NCBI RefSeq assembly: GCF_004353845.1
Contig: NZ_CP037864.1
Span: forward strand, 4,278,001-4,342,000
DNA: 64,000 nt
Reading direction: 5' to 3'
Source of the DNA: Citrobacter arsenatis
Lineage (GTDB): Bacteria > Pseudomonadota > Gammaproteobacteria > Enterobacterales > Enterobacteriaceae
Part shown: one piece after another, positions 25,287 to 34,232 of the stretch
Layout of the letters: each line of letters opens with the position of its first letter
Numbering within the stretch: the stretch's first letter is position 1
The notes under the pieces: model-generated
Databases searched by the model: none
Seen by the model: the letters and a program-made list of their open reading frames with translations, nothing else
Told to the model about the DNA's origin: nothing
Made by a program: the position numbers and the translations under genes

Positions 25287-26617
25287 GATTCAATCCTCCC
25301 AATTCCACGATCGGGACTCACCCAACGCGCCCTGCCGCGTTTACGTTTGAGCATCACTTTCGGGAAAGCGACCAACGTGGTGAACAGGCTGAGCATCCAG
25401 TACACCACCGGGAACCAGATAATCCAGAACAACGAGGCGCCAATGCCTTTTTCATAGCGTCGTTCAATCATCAGGCTCACCGCAAACTGCAGCAAGCACA
25501 CCACGCCGAGGATAAGCCCGGTGAAGGCTGGCGGGAACAGATGCTGTACATACAGCGAGTCCGGCATCGGGATCATCAGCCCTAACAGGAACAGCACGAT
25601 ACTGATCGCATAGGCAAACGACCAGGCGGTAGAAAAACAGAACTCCAGAAACAGCGGCCACATGCGGCGGAACTCCCACGACCACAGACGACGCATGTTA
25701 ACGATAAACACCTCCGCACCACCCTGGGCCCAGCGCAGACGCTGCTTCCACAGCCCTCTTAACGTTTCAGGCATTAAGATCCAGCACAGCGCGCGCGGCT
25801 CAAAGAATACCGACCAGTGGCGTAATTGCAGCTTCCAACTGATATCGATGTCTTCGGTGATCATGTCCGGGCTCCAGTAACCGACCTCGGCCAGCGCGCG
25901 ACGACGAAACGCGGCAACCACGCCGGAAACGGTAAAGATCTGCCCATAGACTCGCTGGGTACGCTTAATCAAGCCGATAATGGAAGAAAACTCACCGACC
26001 TGCACACGACCAATTAACGTAGAGCGGGTTCGAATACGTGGGTTGCCGGTCACCGCCCCGACGCGCGGGAACTGGATAAGCGGAGCCACAATATAGGCAA
26101 CAGCATCACGATCCAGTAACGCATCACCATCAATACACACCAGGTAATCGCTGCGCGCTGCAGCCGCGCCGGTCTTGAGCGCCAGCGCTTTGCCCTGGTT
26201 CTCAGCCAGGTGAATCACCCGCAGGCTGGGGTATTCCACCGCCAGTTGTTCCAGCACGTCGTGCGTGTCATCCGTTGAACCATCGTTGATGGCAATCACT
26301 TCGATGTTCTTATATCGCTGTGCCAGCGCGGCCTCAATGGTTTCACGCGCATTGATCCCTTCATTAAAACAAGGGATCAGAATAGAAACTAGCGGATTAC
26401 CTTCCAGGGTCGGTGGCGGCGTGTCATCCCCCCATTTCCAGTGACGTTCACGGTAAAACCAGAAATAAACCCCGCCGCTTATCCACAATGCAGACATGAA
26501 TAAAGGCCAGAAGAAGACGAAGTTCAACATCACTTCACCTGTAAAGATGACAGCCACGCCAAACGGCAGGCTGAACATCAGGCAAAGTATCAGGAAAGCA
26601 ATAATGCGATCTGTCAT
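25283..26617 (-). CDS. pgaC: Poly-beta-1,6-N-acetylglucosamine synthase PgaC
   Basis: A 444-residue membrane glycosyltransferase of family GT2. It polymerises UDP-GlcNAc to beta-1,6-linked polymer and moves it across the inner membrane. Catalytic motifs are present: INDGSTDDT, CIDGDALL (DxD), TEDIDISWKL (TED) and QRLRWAQGG (QxxRW), with membrane segments on both sides. It overlaps pgaB upstream and pgaD downstream by ATGA. Confidence 0.96.
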   Translation of the reverse strand: MTDRIIAFLILCLMFSLPFGVAVIFTGEVMLNFVFFWPLFMSALWISGGVYFWFYRERHWKWGDDTPPPTLEGNPLVSILIPCFNEGINARETIEAALAQRYKNIEVIAINDGSTDDTHDVLEQLAVEYPSLRVIHLAENQGKALALKTGAAAARSDYLVCIDGDALLDRDAVAYIVAPLIQFPRVGAVTGNPRIRTRSTLIGRVQVGEFSSIIGLIKRTQRVYGQIFTVSGVVAAFRRRALAEVGYWSPDMITEDIDISWKLQLRHWSVFFEPRALCWILMPETLRGLWKQRLRWAQGGAEVFIVNMRRLWSWEFRRMWPLFLEFCFSTAWSFAYAISIVLFLLGLMIPMPDSLYVQHLFPPAFTGLILGVVCLLQFAVSLMIERRYEKGIGASLFWIIWFPVVYWMLSLFTTLVAFPKVMLKRKRGRARWVSPDRGIGRIES

Positions 26618-28635
26618 TTTTGCGGGTACCAGTATGAGGAGAACGTCGAGCGAATCTCTGACATCTCAGGTTTGTCGCTGATGAAATCATCCGGGTAATA
26701 GCCGTAGTTACCTGCACCGCTTAACTTCAGTTGGCGCATCCATTCGGCTATTTGTTTTCCGCTGATTTCAGCTTCTTCCCCGGATTTACGCCAGTCTCGT
26801 GCCTGCAGTTCAAACACGGTTTTGTCCAGCGCGCCGGGCGTTTGTGCAACGGCATTCACTAATCTGTCGAGCCAAGCGTTGGCATCATTGGCCGGGATCT
26901 GCTCCATGAATGGCATCGCCATCGGTGCCGTCCAGTCATAGGTATTGAGGAAATCATTCAGGTTTTGTGCAAACCAGGCTTCACTCTCTGGCTCCAGTAC
27001 TGGCATCGCGTAAATATTGCGGGCGGTTTGCACCTGCGGGCCGCGAATATTACGCACTGCCTGGGTCAGTTGTTTGGTAAAGTCGATCAGCACCTTACTT
27101 TTCAGGCGCGTCCAGCGCTCGAAGGTCTGCGGGTTGCTACGGATTTGCTCAATACTGCCCGGAAGCCCTGCGGCACGGTAGGCGGCTAACGCCTCCGGTG
27201 ACGCATCTTCAAAGTCCGTCAGGAAAGCATCGTCATGGAACAAAATCCCCTTAAAGCTGGCGTGTTTCGCCAGGTCTTCATAGATTTCAGTGATGCGTTT
27301 ACGCGCCTCGCTGTCCCAGGGAGAAAGACGGACATAGTTCTCGCGGTTGATCGCTGTACGTCCCGTTTTCGGATCCCATGCGGTTACGCGTGGAATGGAA
27401 GCATCGAGATCGAAAGCCAGAACCGGCATCCATGCATACACCGTCACCCCAGCCCGAGTTTGTAACTGCCAGGAGATATAGTTAAAGAGATCGGCACGCA
27501 TCGGCAGCCAGCGGTTAGGGAAATAAAGCTCGCGAATATTCCCGTCGCCTTTAGGATCGGCATACGCCTGCAGGAAGACATGAGAAATACGCATGTCATA
27601 AACGCGCTGAATAAGCTTGTCGATATTTCGCTTCTGCTGGGCCGGGTCTTTGTCATAAACGTAATCCAGATCGACATGCATTACGCGCATCGTCTGCGGT
27701 TCACGCACCTGAGCGACCTGACTGGCAAAACGCTTGATCGAAGGGTTATCAGAGATCAGCACACGCGGGATATCATCAAGAAACGCAGCATTCGCCAATC
27801 CTTCATTGAGCGTAAAGGCCATCTTATAGCCTTGCTCTTTAGCCAGGTTTAACGTCGTGCCGCTGGCAGCGCCGTACGGCCAAACCCACGCGCGCGGTGC
27901 TTTCCCGGTTACCGTTTTAATCTTGTTAGTAATCAATGCGATATCGGCATTAATACGGCGATAGTATTGCTCATCCGTTTCGTAAGTGCCGGTTTTCTTA
28001 TCATACAAACGGTTCGCCACCGCCGGTTCTTTACTTCCCTGCGGGTTGGCTTCAGCACCAAAATGCGAGTTCCACGTGTGCGCACCGACTTCCACCAACG
28101 GCGATTTGCCCATTTCTTCGACCATTTTCCAGGTAGCGAATTTATCTCGCGCCGTCATTAGGCCGCCAAAATCGACTTTTTTGTTGGCGGGAGCATCAAC
28201 CCAACTCCCTACCGGAGCCCAGAGCGCAGGCCAGTTATAGGCTTTCAGCAGCGGCCAGACGCGGGTATAAAAACTGCTGTACCCATCATCAAAGGTGAGC
28301 AGTACTGCTTTTTCGGGCAGCACGATTTTACCGTCATGGGCGTCCAGAATTTGCTGCACGCTGATCGGGTTATAGCCATTATCACGCAGCCAGGCGATTT
28401 GATCGCTCAACGCGCTGGTACGCACAGAAAGGTAGCGTTGATCCGCTGCGCCATCTTCAACATCGTGGTAGCCGAGCACCAGGAAGCTATTTTTCGGCCA
28501 CGGATGATCCGCCGTTAGCGGCGTTCTCTCTGCGGGAGGAACATAGCGAGGCGTTGTATTGTGCGCGCTACTGCACGCGGTAATCATCAACCAGCCAGCG
28601 ATTAATGCGCTAAGCCACAGGCATCTTTTCAGCAT
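26614..28635 (-). CDS. pgaB: PNAG N-deacetylase/hydrolase lipoprotein PgaB
   Basis: A 673-residue outer membrane lipoprotein: signal peptide with lipobox LMITAC, lipid on C21. The N-terminal polysaccharide deacetylase (NodB/CE4) domain has TFDDGYSSF (D116, D117) and HTWNSHFG; the C-terminal domain is the GH153-type glycosidase (LDYVYDKDP, FHDDAFLTDFEDAS). Partial deacetylation is needed for export through PgaA. I placed the start at the ATG at 28635, which has AAGGA 6 bases upstream. Confidence 0.96.
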   Translation of the reverse strand: MLKRCLWLSALIAGWLMITACSSAHNTTPRYVPPAERTPLTADHPWPKNSFLVLGYHDVEDGAADQRYLSVRTSALSDQIAWLRDNGYNPISVQQILDAHDGKIVLPEKAVLLTFDDGYSSFYTRVWPLLKAYNWPALWAPVGSWVDAPANKKVDFGGLMTARDKFATWKMVEEMGKSPLVEVGAHTWNSHFGAEANPQGSKEPAVANRLYDKKTGTYETDEQYYRRINADIALITNKIKTVTGKAPRAWVWPYGAASGTTLNLAKEQGYKMAFTLNEGLANAAFLDDIPRVLISDNPSIKRFASQVAQVREPQTMRVMHVDLDYVYDKDPAQQKRNIDKLIQRVYDMRISHVFLQAYADPKGDGNIRELYFPNRWLPMRADLFNYISWQLQTRAGVTVYAWMPVLAFDLDASIPRVTAWDPKTGRTAINRENYVRLSPWDSEARKRITEIYEDLAKHASFKGILFHDDAFLTDFEDASPEALAAYRAAGLPGSIEQIRSNPQTFERWTRLKSKVLIDFTKQLTQAVRNIRGPQVQTARNIYAMPVLEPESEAWFAQNLNDFLNTYDWTAPMAMPFMEQIPANDANAWLDRLVNAVAQTPGALDKTVFELQARDWRKSGEEAEISGKQIAEWMRQLKLSGAGNYGYYPDDFISDKPEMSEIRSTFSSYWYPQK

Positions 28636-28644
28636 GAACAATCC

Positions 28645-31107
28645 TTAAAACCTGACATTTAAATCGAAAGCGAGGGAGATATTCCGCTCACGTTTACCGT
28701 CATAGGGGCGTTTATCCCAAATCAGCATCACCCCGCCGTCTACGACGTTGTTCCATTTAAGCCGTTGTCCGTACCCCACCTGGACGATAGCACCTGCATC
28801 TTCACCTTGCTGCCAATAGCCACCTACGCCAGCCAGACCTTGCTGGGTCCACACGGTGTCATAATGACGGTAAAGAACCTGCTCCGCGCTCAGGCCTGGT
28901 ACAACAGAAAAATCGCTCTTCGGGTTGTAATACGGCACATTCTCTTTGGTGTTGGTGCTCCCACCAATGCCCGGAGTAAAGTCCAGCGTGAAGCGTGGCG
29001 TCGTCCACATACGCTCTTTACCGCTGAGTCCGTATTCAATGCGATCGTTACCGTCTGAGAAATGTGATGCGGCAAACGACAGTTGATATTCCCGTCGTTC
29101 GTTTTGATACCAGCGGACAAACATATCGCCACCGTTGGCATACACGCCGCTACGCAGCGCGCGCAATGGCGTATTACGCGACAAGCGTTCGGCTGAACCG
29201 CCTACGCGCCAGTTGTCATTGAAGTCATGCCAGCCGGAAAGACGACCACCAATCTTCTGACCATCGCCATAATTTCGACCAGACACTTCCATTTCCGCCC
29301 AGTAATCGCGGGAAGTCCATTCAGCGCCTGCCGCCAGATCGCGGCTGATCCCCTTCCCTTCTTCAAATTCACCGGTGGCGAAGTTGAAGCCGGTAAACAG
29401 TCGCCAGTTATCGTTAATTGGCGGGCTGTAAATGGCGGTATTGATGTTGAAGTCATTCTTACCGCTGACCGGGCTATCAGACGAGATCCCCTGCGTGCCG
29501 CTAATGCGTACTTCCGACATTTTGTGGACATCACGAATACGCGCGAGACGCAGCGTTGCTTCATCATCCGGGCTACGGGCAATAACGTCATCCGTCAGCT
29601 CATCGGCCTGCTTCCATTCCTGAAGATCCAGCGCTACGTAAGCCTGCTGACGCTCCAGTTCCAGGTTGCTTGGCTCAATCACTTCCGCCAGCTTCAGCTC
29701 TTTCTCCGCCGCATGCGGCAATCCACGAGCTTCAAGCACAGAGGCATAGGATATGCGCAGCCCCTGGTTGCCGGAGCCTGTTCGCGCCAGATGCTCTGCG
29801 AGCTTTTCTGCCTCCGGCAACTCATTGGCAGCGATATGATATTGCGTCAACAGCGACTGTCCGAGCAGCCAGTTATCGTTAGGCTGCGGCGTTGGCGAAC
29901 CATAGATGCGTCGCAGATACGGGCTGTCTTTAATTAACGCATCGACCTGTTTTTTAGCAGCATCAAAGTTTTCATTGTCAATGTGCGCATAGAACAGATC
30001 CTGTTGATCCTCAGGGCTGAGCGGCGTCACGGGGATTGGTCCGTTCGGGTAGTAGATGCTCGTTAGCATCGCTTCGGTTTTTTCCGGCTGACGTTCACTC
30101 AACCATGCTGATGCCACCCAGCGTTTAGCATAGTTTGGCACGTCGCCGCTTGCGGACAACGAATCATATTCCTGAATCACTTCGGCAGTACGCTTACGCA
30201 CCAACAAGGCGCCCATGCGGTCAATTCTCGCCCGACGGACATCATTCTGCGCGGACGGTTCATCCTTCCAGGCAGCCAGCAACTGGTCATAACGGGCCAG
30301 CGCTTTATCCGCCACGATAAACCGTTCTTCTTCATTACGTGCAGACGTATAAGAGGAACGTACCATTTCAGCTGCTGCATCAAGCTCAAGGCGACGCTTC
30401 ACAGGATCAGCGGTTGGCACCACCTCCGCCATATTTAAAGCGGGCCCGGAAACGCGGTTCGCTGACAGTGCAGACAGTAGTGTGGATTGCGCATTTTTGT
30501 TGCCTGGATCGACGTCATCCGCCTGTGAAGCGACTAACAACGCGTCCCAGTTTTTCCCCTGTGAATGATATACATAGGCAAGCAGCGCGTCGGAATCAGC
30601 GCCCGGATGCGCCTGCGCCCATTTATTCGCTTCAGTAAGGGCTTGCTGGTTGTAGCGAGCATCCGCCAACGTCATTATCCAGCCAGTACGTACGTCAACG
30701 TTGTCATGCTCTTCCTGTAAAACGCTTTCCCATAACGCCAAGGAATCATTCCAGTTTTTCTGGTTACGGTATGCACGCGCAGCGGCAACTTTGCCCCGCG
30801 CCGGCACATCCATCTGCCCACGATAGCGCTGCCAGATCTCAATAGTGGTTTTATCGTTGTTATCGACCCAGCCTGAGACTTGCAGCCAATCGGCAACTTG
30901 GTTTGGCGTTAGCGCGCTTTTCTTTCCCTGATCCTCAAGATAACGCAATAACGGCGCACTATTACCACCCCGCGCTTCAATAACCAAAGCGTCATAATCT
31001 GATACCGCTGCAGAGATTTGCATAGGGAATAGAATGCTTGCCGTAAATAAACAGCTTGCAGACTTAAAACGTTTAATGAAGTTGGCATGTCGACGCATAC
31101 TGAACAT
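28645..31107 (-). CDS. pgaA: PNAG export porin PgaA
   Basis: An 820-residue outer membrane protein: signal peptide, N-terminal periplasmic TPR superhelix (to about residue 510) that binds deacetylated polymer, and a C-terminal 16-strand beta barrel ending in the aromatic residue F (ISLAFDLNVRF). It is similar in length to E. coli PgaA (807). It is the first gene of pgaABCD. In E. coli the long leader is bound by CsrA at several GGA sites; a few GGA motifs (for example CAGGGATT) lie in the leader here but were not tested. Confidence 0.96.
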   Translation of the reverse strand: MFSMRRHANFIKRFKSASCLFTASILFPMQISAAVSDYDALVIEARGGNSAPLLRYLEDQGKKSALTPNQVADWLQVSGWVDNNDKTTIEIWQRYRGQMDVPARGKVAAARAYRNQKNWNDSLALWESVLQEEHDNVDVRTGWIMTLADARYNQQALTEANKWAQAHPGADSDALLAYVYHSQGKNWDALLVASQADDVDPGNKNAQSTLLSALSANRVSGPALNMAEVVPTADPVKRRLELDAAAEMVRSSYTSARNEEERFIVADKALARYDQLLAAWKDEPSAQNDVRRARIDRMGALLVRKRTAEVIQEYDSLSASGDVPNYAKRWVASAWLSERQPEKTEAMLTSIYYPNGPIPVTPLSPEDQQDLFYAHIDNENFDAAKKQVDALIKDSPYLRRIYGSPTPQPNDNWLLGQSLLTQYHIAANELPEAEKLAEHLARTGSGNQGLRISYASVLEARGLPHAAEKELKLAEVIEPSNLELERQQAYVALDLQEWKQADELTDDVIARSPDDEATLRLARIRDVHKMSEVRISGTQGISSDSPVSGKNDFNINTAIYSPPINDNWRLFTGFNFATGEFEEGKGISRDLAAGAEWTSRDYWAEMEVSGRNYGDGQKIGGRLSGWHDFNDNWRVGGSAERLSRNTPLRALRSGVYANGGDMFVRWYQNERREYQLSFAASHFSDGNDRIEYGLSGKERMWTTPRFTLDFTPGIGGSTNTKENVPYYNPKSDFSVVPGLSAEQVLYRHYDTVWTQQGLAGVGGYWQQGEDAGAIVQVGYGQRLKWNNVVDGGVMLIWDKRPYDGKRERNISLAFDLNVRF

Positions 31108-31504
31108 ATCTGCCCTTATATCTTACATCAGAGTAAAAATAAGCGTTTTCAATAAGTTAAGGTCAATCCCTGACGATTGCCGACCATGTAGAATGCACTG
31201 CCGCTTATTTCGTAATAGGGTAATGAAACAATTAATTCTTTCGTCTTATTGACTACCCACACCGCGTCCTCTAATCACAGGACTGGAGGCATAAACTCGA
31301 GAATTTTATCACTCCGTGTAGTTCGTGGCTACGTAATAAGAAATGTCTTAGGCAAAAAAGTATTTTAGACTAAATAACCCTAATACTCTTGGGATTGAAT
31401 TCTGGATTTAAGCAAAGTTTGCCTGGCAAAGTCATGTGACGATGCTGACTATTGCTGCTTAGCATAGCTACAGCGCGTAACTGTTTGCATGGTAACTATT
31501 TGGC

Positions 31505-31591
31505 ATGAATAGAGAAAGTTCTGATAACAGTAGCTCAAATAACCATAGCCCAAATAACAATGAAAATAACGAGACAGACACTATAACTTAA
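31505..31591 (+). CDS. Possible 28-residue small protein, Asn/Ser-rich
   Basis: ATG to TAA, starting MNRESSDNSSSNN and ending NETDTIT. No good ribosome site and no recognised family. It may be the tail of a lost gene. Confidence 0.15.
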   Translation: MNRESSDNSSSNNHSPNNNENNETDTIT

Positions 31592-31618
31592 TTTTTAGCA
31601 TCAAACAGAGGCAATGAA

Positions 31619-31672
31619 ATGAAAATAAGGATACAGTCTCCAGACGAATTAGGTACAGTAAAAATGCAATGA
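31619..31672 (+). pseudogene. Fragment resembling the start of a HipB-like antitoxin
   Basis: A 17-residue frame (MKIRIQSPDELGTVKMQ) with an AGAGG ribosome site 7 bases upstream. The first 14 residues look like the N-terminus of HipB-type HTH antitoxins, but the frame stops at once and no HTH or hipA follows. The family call is from memory and weak. Confidence 0.3.
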
Positions 31673-31950
31673 AATCAAATGAGTTTCTTAATCTATGATT
31701 AAAACCTACTACAATTGGCATTTTGATATCCGGATGAATACATGCGCAAAGAATTGTGCATTGCTCTACTCATCAATGTAATTTCCCATCTTGGGTGTTA
31801 TTGACAACATCAACCACAATCAATTATTTACCCTCAAAATTTGCATGCCTATTCTTTTTGCAAACAACTGCCAGAAGCATAACTTTTTGCACTTACTCAC
31901 CCTTCAGACTTTCAGGTAATCTGATAAAAGACGCCAATGGGAGCCGGTCA

Positions 31951-32487
31951 ATGAAAATTGTTAACGCAGAAGAAAAACACATCCCCGCCATACGCGATAT
32001 TTACGCACACCACGTTATTCACGGTACCGGCAGCTTTAAAACTAACCCACCAGATACCCACGAGATGCTTGCTCGTCTGGGAAAAATCCGCAGCCAGGGG
32101 CTGCCGTGGGTTGTCGCGTTGCAGGAGGAAAAGGTCATCGGGTATTGCTATCTCACCCGCTACCGAGAACGCTATGCCTACCGCTATACCCTCGAAGATT
32201 CAATTTACATTGACCCGGCGGCGCAGCGTCAGGGGGTGGGAAAGGCGTTGCTAAGCCATGTCATTAACTGGGCCGAAACGCAGGGTTATCGGCAGTTGAT
32301 CGCCATCGTCGGCGACAGCAATAATCAGGGATCGTTAAAAGTCCATCAGCAGGCCGGGTTTACAGAAATCGGCACGCTGAAGAACATTGGCTTCAAACAT
32401 GGGTTATGGCTCGACACGGTATTGCTACAACGTAATCTGGGTGAAGGTAACAGCACGCTGCCACCAGATTCCGGTGTCGCAATTTAA
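31951..32487 (+). CDS. GNAT acetyltransferase (phosphinothricin/amino-acid N-acetyltransferase type)
   Basis: A 178-residue GNAT protein of the phosphinothricin/methionine-sulfoximine acetyltransferase group (as E. coli MnaT/YncA). The acetyl-CoA loop is QRQGVGKALLSHV; other family motifs are TLEDSIYIDP and SLKVHQQAGFTEIGTL with GFKHGLWLDTV. Likely role: acetylation of an amino acid analogue or similar small amine. The start at 31951 has GGGAG upstream. It is a single gene, next to the glyU tRNA. Confidence 0.85.
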   Translation: MKIVNAEEKHIPAIRDIYAHHVIHGTGSFKTNPPDTHEMLARLGKIRSQGLPWVVALQEEKVIGYCYLTRYRERYAYRYTLEDSIYIDPAAQRQGVGKALLSHVINWAETQGYRQLIAIVGDSNNQGSLKVHQQAGFTEIGTLKNIGFKHGLWLDTVLLQRNLGEGNSTLPPDSGVAI

Positions 32488-32519
32488 CATTTAAAAGGAT
32501 AACTACAGGGAGAGAGTTT

Positions 32520-32593
32520 TGGAGCGGGCGAAGGGAATCGAACCCTCGTATAGAGCTTGGGAAGCTCTCGTTCTACCATTGAACTACGCCCGC
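32520..32593 (-). tRNA. glyU: tRNA-Gly (anticodon CCC)
   Basis: A 74-base cloverleaf including an encoded CCA end; acceptor stem GCGGGCG/CGCCCGC, T arm with GGTTCGATTCC, anticodon loop TTCCCAA giving CCC. It reads GGG glycine codons and matches E. coli glyU, also next to ygeR. No integrase or repeat of its 3' end was seen nearby. Confidence 0.97.
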
Positions 32594-32672
32594 ATTGAAG
32601 TGCGTAAGGGATTATAAACCTTACGCTCTTCTTGGCAAGGGACTAACCTGCTGACTGGCGATTAATTCGCCG

Positions 32673-33431
32673 TCAGCATTTGGGTTTACTGCCCTGCGGC
32701 GGTAAATAACGCAGCGGATCGATAGCCGTTGCGCGATAACGGATCTGGAAATGCAGACGCACAGTCGTCGCATCCGTGCTGCCCATCGTGGCGATTTTCT
32801 GCCCGGCTTTCACGTTTTGACCGTTGTTCACCAGCATGGTGTCATTATGCGCATAGGCAGTGATGTAGTCCTCACTGTGCTTAATCATAATGAGATTACC
32901 GTAACCTCGCAGCTGATTACCGACATAAACCACCTTCCCGGCTCCGGCCGCATAAATCGGCGTACCGCGCGCAGCGGAGATATCAATGCCCTTGTTACCG
33001 CCGTCTGCCGTGGAATAAGGCAGGATCACCTTACCGCTGGCAGGCCACAGCCAACAACGTTGCCCCACTGGCGGCCAGGACGACTGCGGCACCGAAGAAG
33101 ACGGTCTGACAGCAGCAGTTTTGGTTGATGATTTCTTGGTTGTTTTGCCAGATCCAGAACTGGTTTTCGCGCCGCCGCTGACCTTCAGCTTTTGCCCTAC
33201 TTCAATAGTATAGGGCGGTGAAATATTATTCAGACGAGCGATCTCTTTCACGCTGGTCCCGGTGGCGCGCGAAATACGGTATAGCGTATCTCCCCGCTTC
33301 ACGGTATACACGGAGCCGGAATAACTTCCCGTATCAGACGACTTGCTCCCGGAACACCCTGCTAACAGCAGACCGACACACAGCAGCATCGCGATACTCA
33401 GGCCATTTTTCTTCAGGCGTCCTGCACTCAA
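32673..33431 (-). CDS. ygeR: LytM/NlpD-like amidase activator ActS (YgeR)
   Basis: A 252-residue outer membrane lipoprotein: signal peptide with lipobox LLAGC, a LysM domain (YTVKRGDTLYRISRATGTSV), a serine/threonine-rich linker and a degenerate LytM domain (GIDISAARGTPIYAAGAGKVV to RLHFQIRYRATAIDPLRYL) lacking the full zinc set. YgeR/ActS activates the amidase AmiC in daughter-cell separation. The start is a TTG at 33431 with GAGGA 6 bases upstream, matching E. coli YgeR in length; longer in-frame starts lack support. Confidence 0.93.
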   Translation of the reverse strand: MSAGRLKKNGLSIAMLLCVGLLLAGCSGSKSSDTGSYSGSVYTVKRGDTLYRISRATGTSVKEIARLNNISPPYTIEVGQKLKVSGGAKTSSGSGKTTKKSSTKTAAVRPSSSVPQSSWPPVGQRCWLWPASGKVILPYSTADGGNKGIDISAARGTPIYAAGAGKVVYVGNQLRGYGNLIMIKHSEDYITAYAHNDTMLVNNGQNVKAGQKIATMGSTDATTVRLHFQIRYRATAIDPLRYLPPQGSKPKC

Positions 33432-33598
33432 AACAATTCCTCGCAACATTTTCAGACGCTTTATCATAGCAGCCATAAACCGGATGCCAAATCATATCGC
33501 GCAACGAAGCGTCGGCTCTGGCATTTCACACCCTCGGTTAATTCATTCAGACTTAATTAAGCATATAATGTAGGTGCTTAAGATTGATGGTGGATGCT

Positions 33599-34147
33599 AT
33601 GCGACAGGAACACGTCATTTTATTGAATGAGCAGGGCCAGCCCTGTGGAACACTGGAAAAGTATGCGGCGCATACCGCCACAACGCCCCTGCATTTCGCT
33701 TTCTCGTGCTGGATATTTAACGAGCAGGGTCAACTGCTGATTACCCGCCGCTCTCTGCACAAAAAAGCCTGGCCTGGCGTCTGGACCAACTCTGTCTGTG
33801 GTCACCCGCAGTTGGGTGAAAGCACTGAAGCTGCCGTTATCCGCCGGGCTCGCTTTGAACTGGGTGCAAACATTGACGCGCCCAGCCCCGTGTATGCTGA
33901 TTTTCGTTATTGCGCTGTGGACCCGAGTGGAATCGTAGAAAACGAAGTATGCCCGGTTTATGCCGCACACATCGTCAGTGAGCTACAGCTAAACCCAGAT
34001 GAAGTGATGGATTGCCAGTGGAGCAATCTTGATGATGTCTTAAGCGGTATTGACGCGACGCCTTGGGCTTTTAGCCCGTGGATGGTAATGCAGGTTGCAA
34101 ACGATAAGGCGCGAGAACTACTGCGCAAGTTTGCCAATGGGGATTAA
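33599..34147 (+). CDS. idi: Isopentenyl-diphosphate delta-isomerase, type 1
   Basis: A 182-residue Nudix-fold enzyme that interconverts isopentenyl and dimethylallyl diphosphate. Metal and catalytic residues are H25, H32, C67 and H69 (NSVCGHP) and the glutamates of ENEVCP, at the positions of the E. coli enzyme. The ATG at 33599 gives the E. coli length; two start codons 12-15 bases upstream are possible. In E. coli K-12 a purine-catabolic gene island separates ygeR and idi; here they are direct neighbours. Confidence 0.95.
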   Translation: MRQEHVILLNEQGQPCGTLEKYAAHTATTPLHFAFSCWIFNEQGQLLITRRSLHKKAWPGVWTNSVCGHPQLGESTEAAVIRRARFELGANIDAPSPVYADFRYCAVDPSGIVENEVCPVYAAHIVSELQLNPDEVMDCQWSNLDDVLSGIDATPWAFSPWMVMQVANDKARELLRKFANGD

Positions 34148-34150
34148 TTA

Positions 34151-34222
34151 CCTGATGGCGCTACGCTTATCCGGCCTACATAATGAATCGTAGGCCGGAT
34201 CAGGCATCAGACGCCATCCGGC
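34151..34222. repeat. REP/BIME pair
   Basis: Two inverted REP units (GATGGCGCTACGCTTATCCG and its mirrored copy) between the convergent idi and lysS genes. Confidence 0.9.
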
Positions 34223-34232
34223 CGTTTACATC

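Larger units (their letters stand above)
31108..31950. other. AT-rich gap with gene remnants upstream of pgaA
   Basis: This 840-base stretch holds the pgaA leader and promoter on its left. The rest is AT-rich with only very short frames: a 28-residue Asn/Ser-rich frame (31505-31591) and a truncated HipB-like fragment (31619-31672). I see no complete gene, integrase or insertion sequence. It looks like a decayed insertion. Confidence 0.5.

Noticed and set aside
32520..32593. glyU tRNA as an integration site of a genomic island
   Set aside because: No integrase gene and no direct repeat of the tRNA 3' end was seen on either side.
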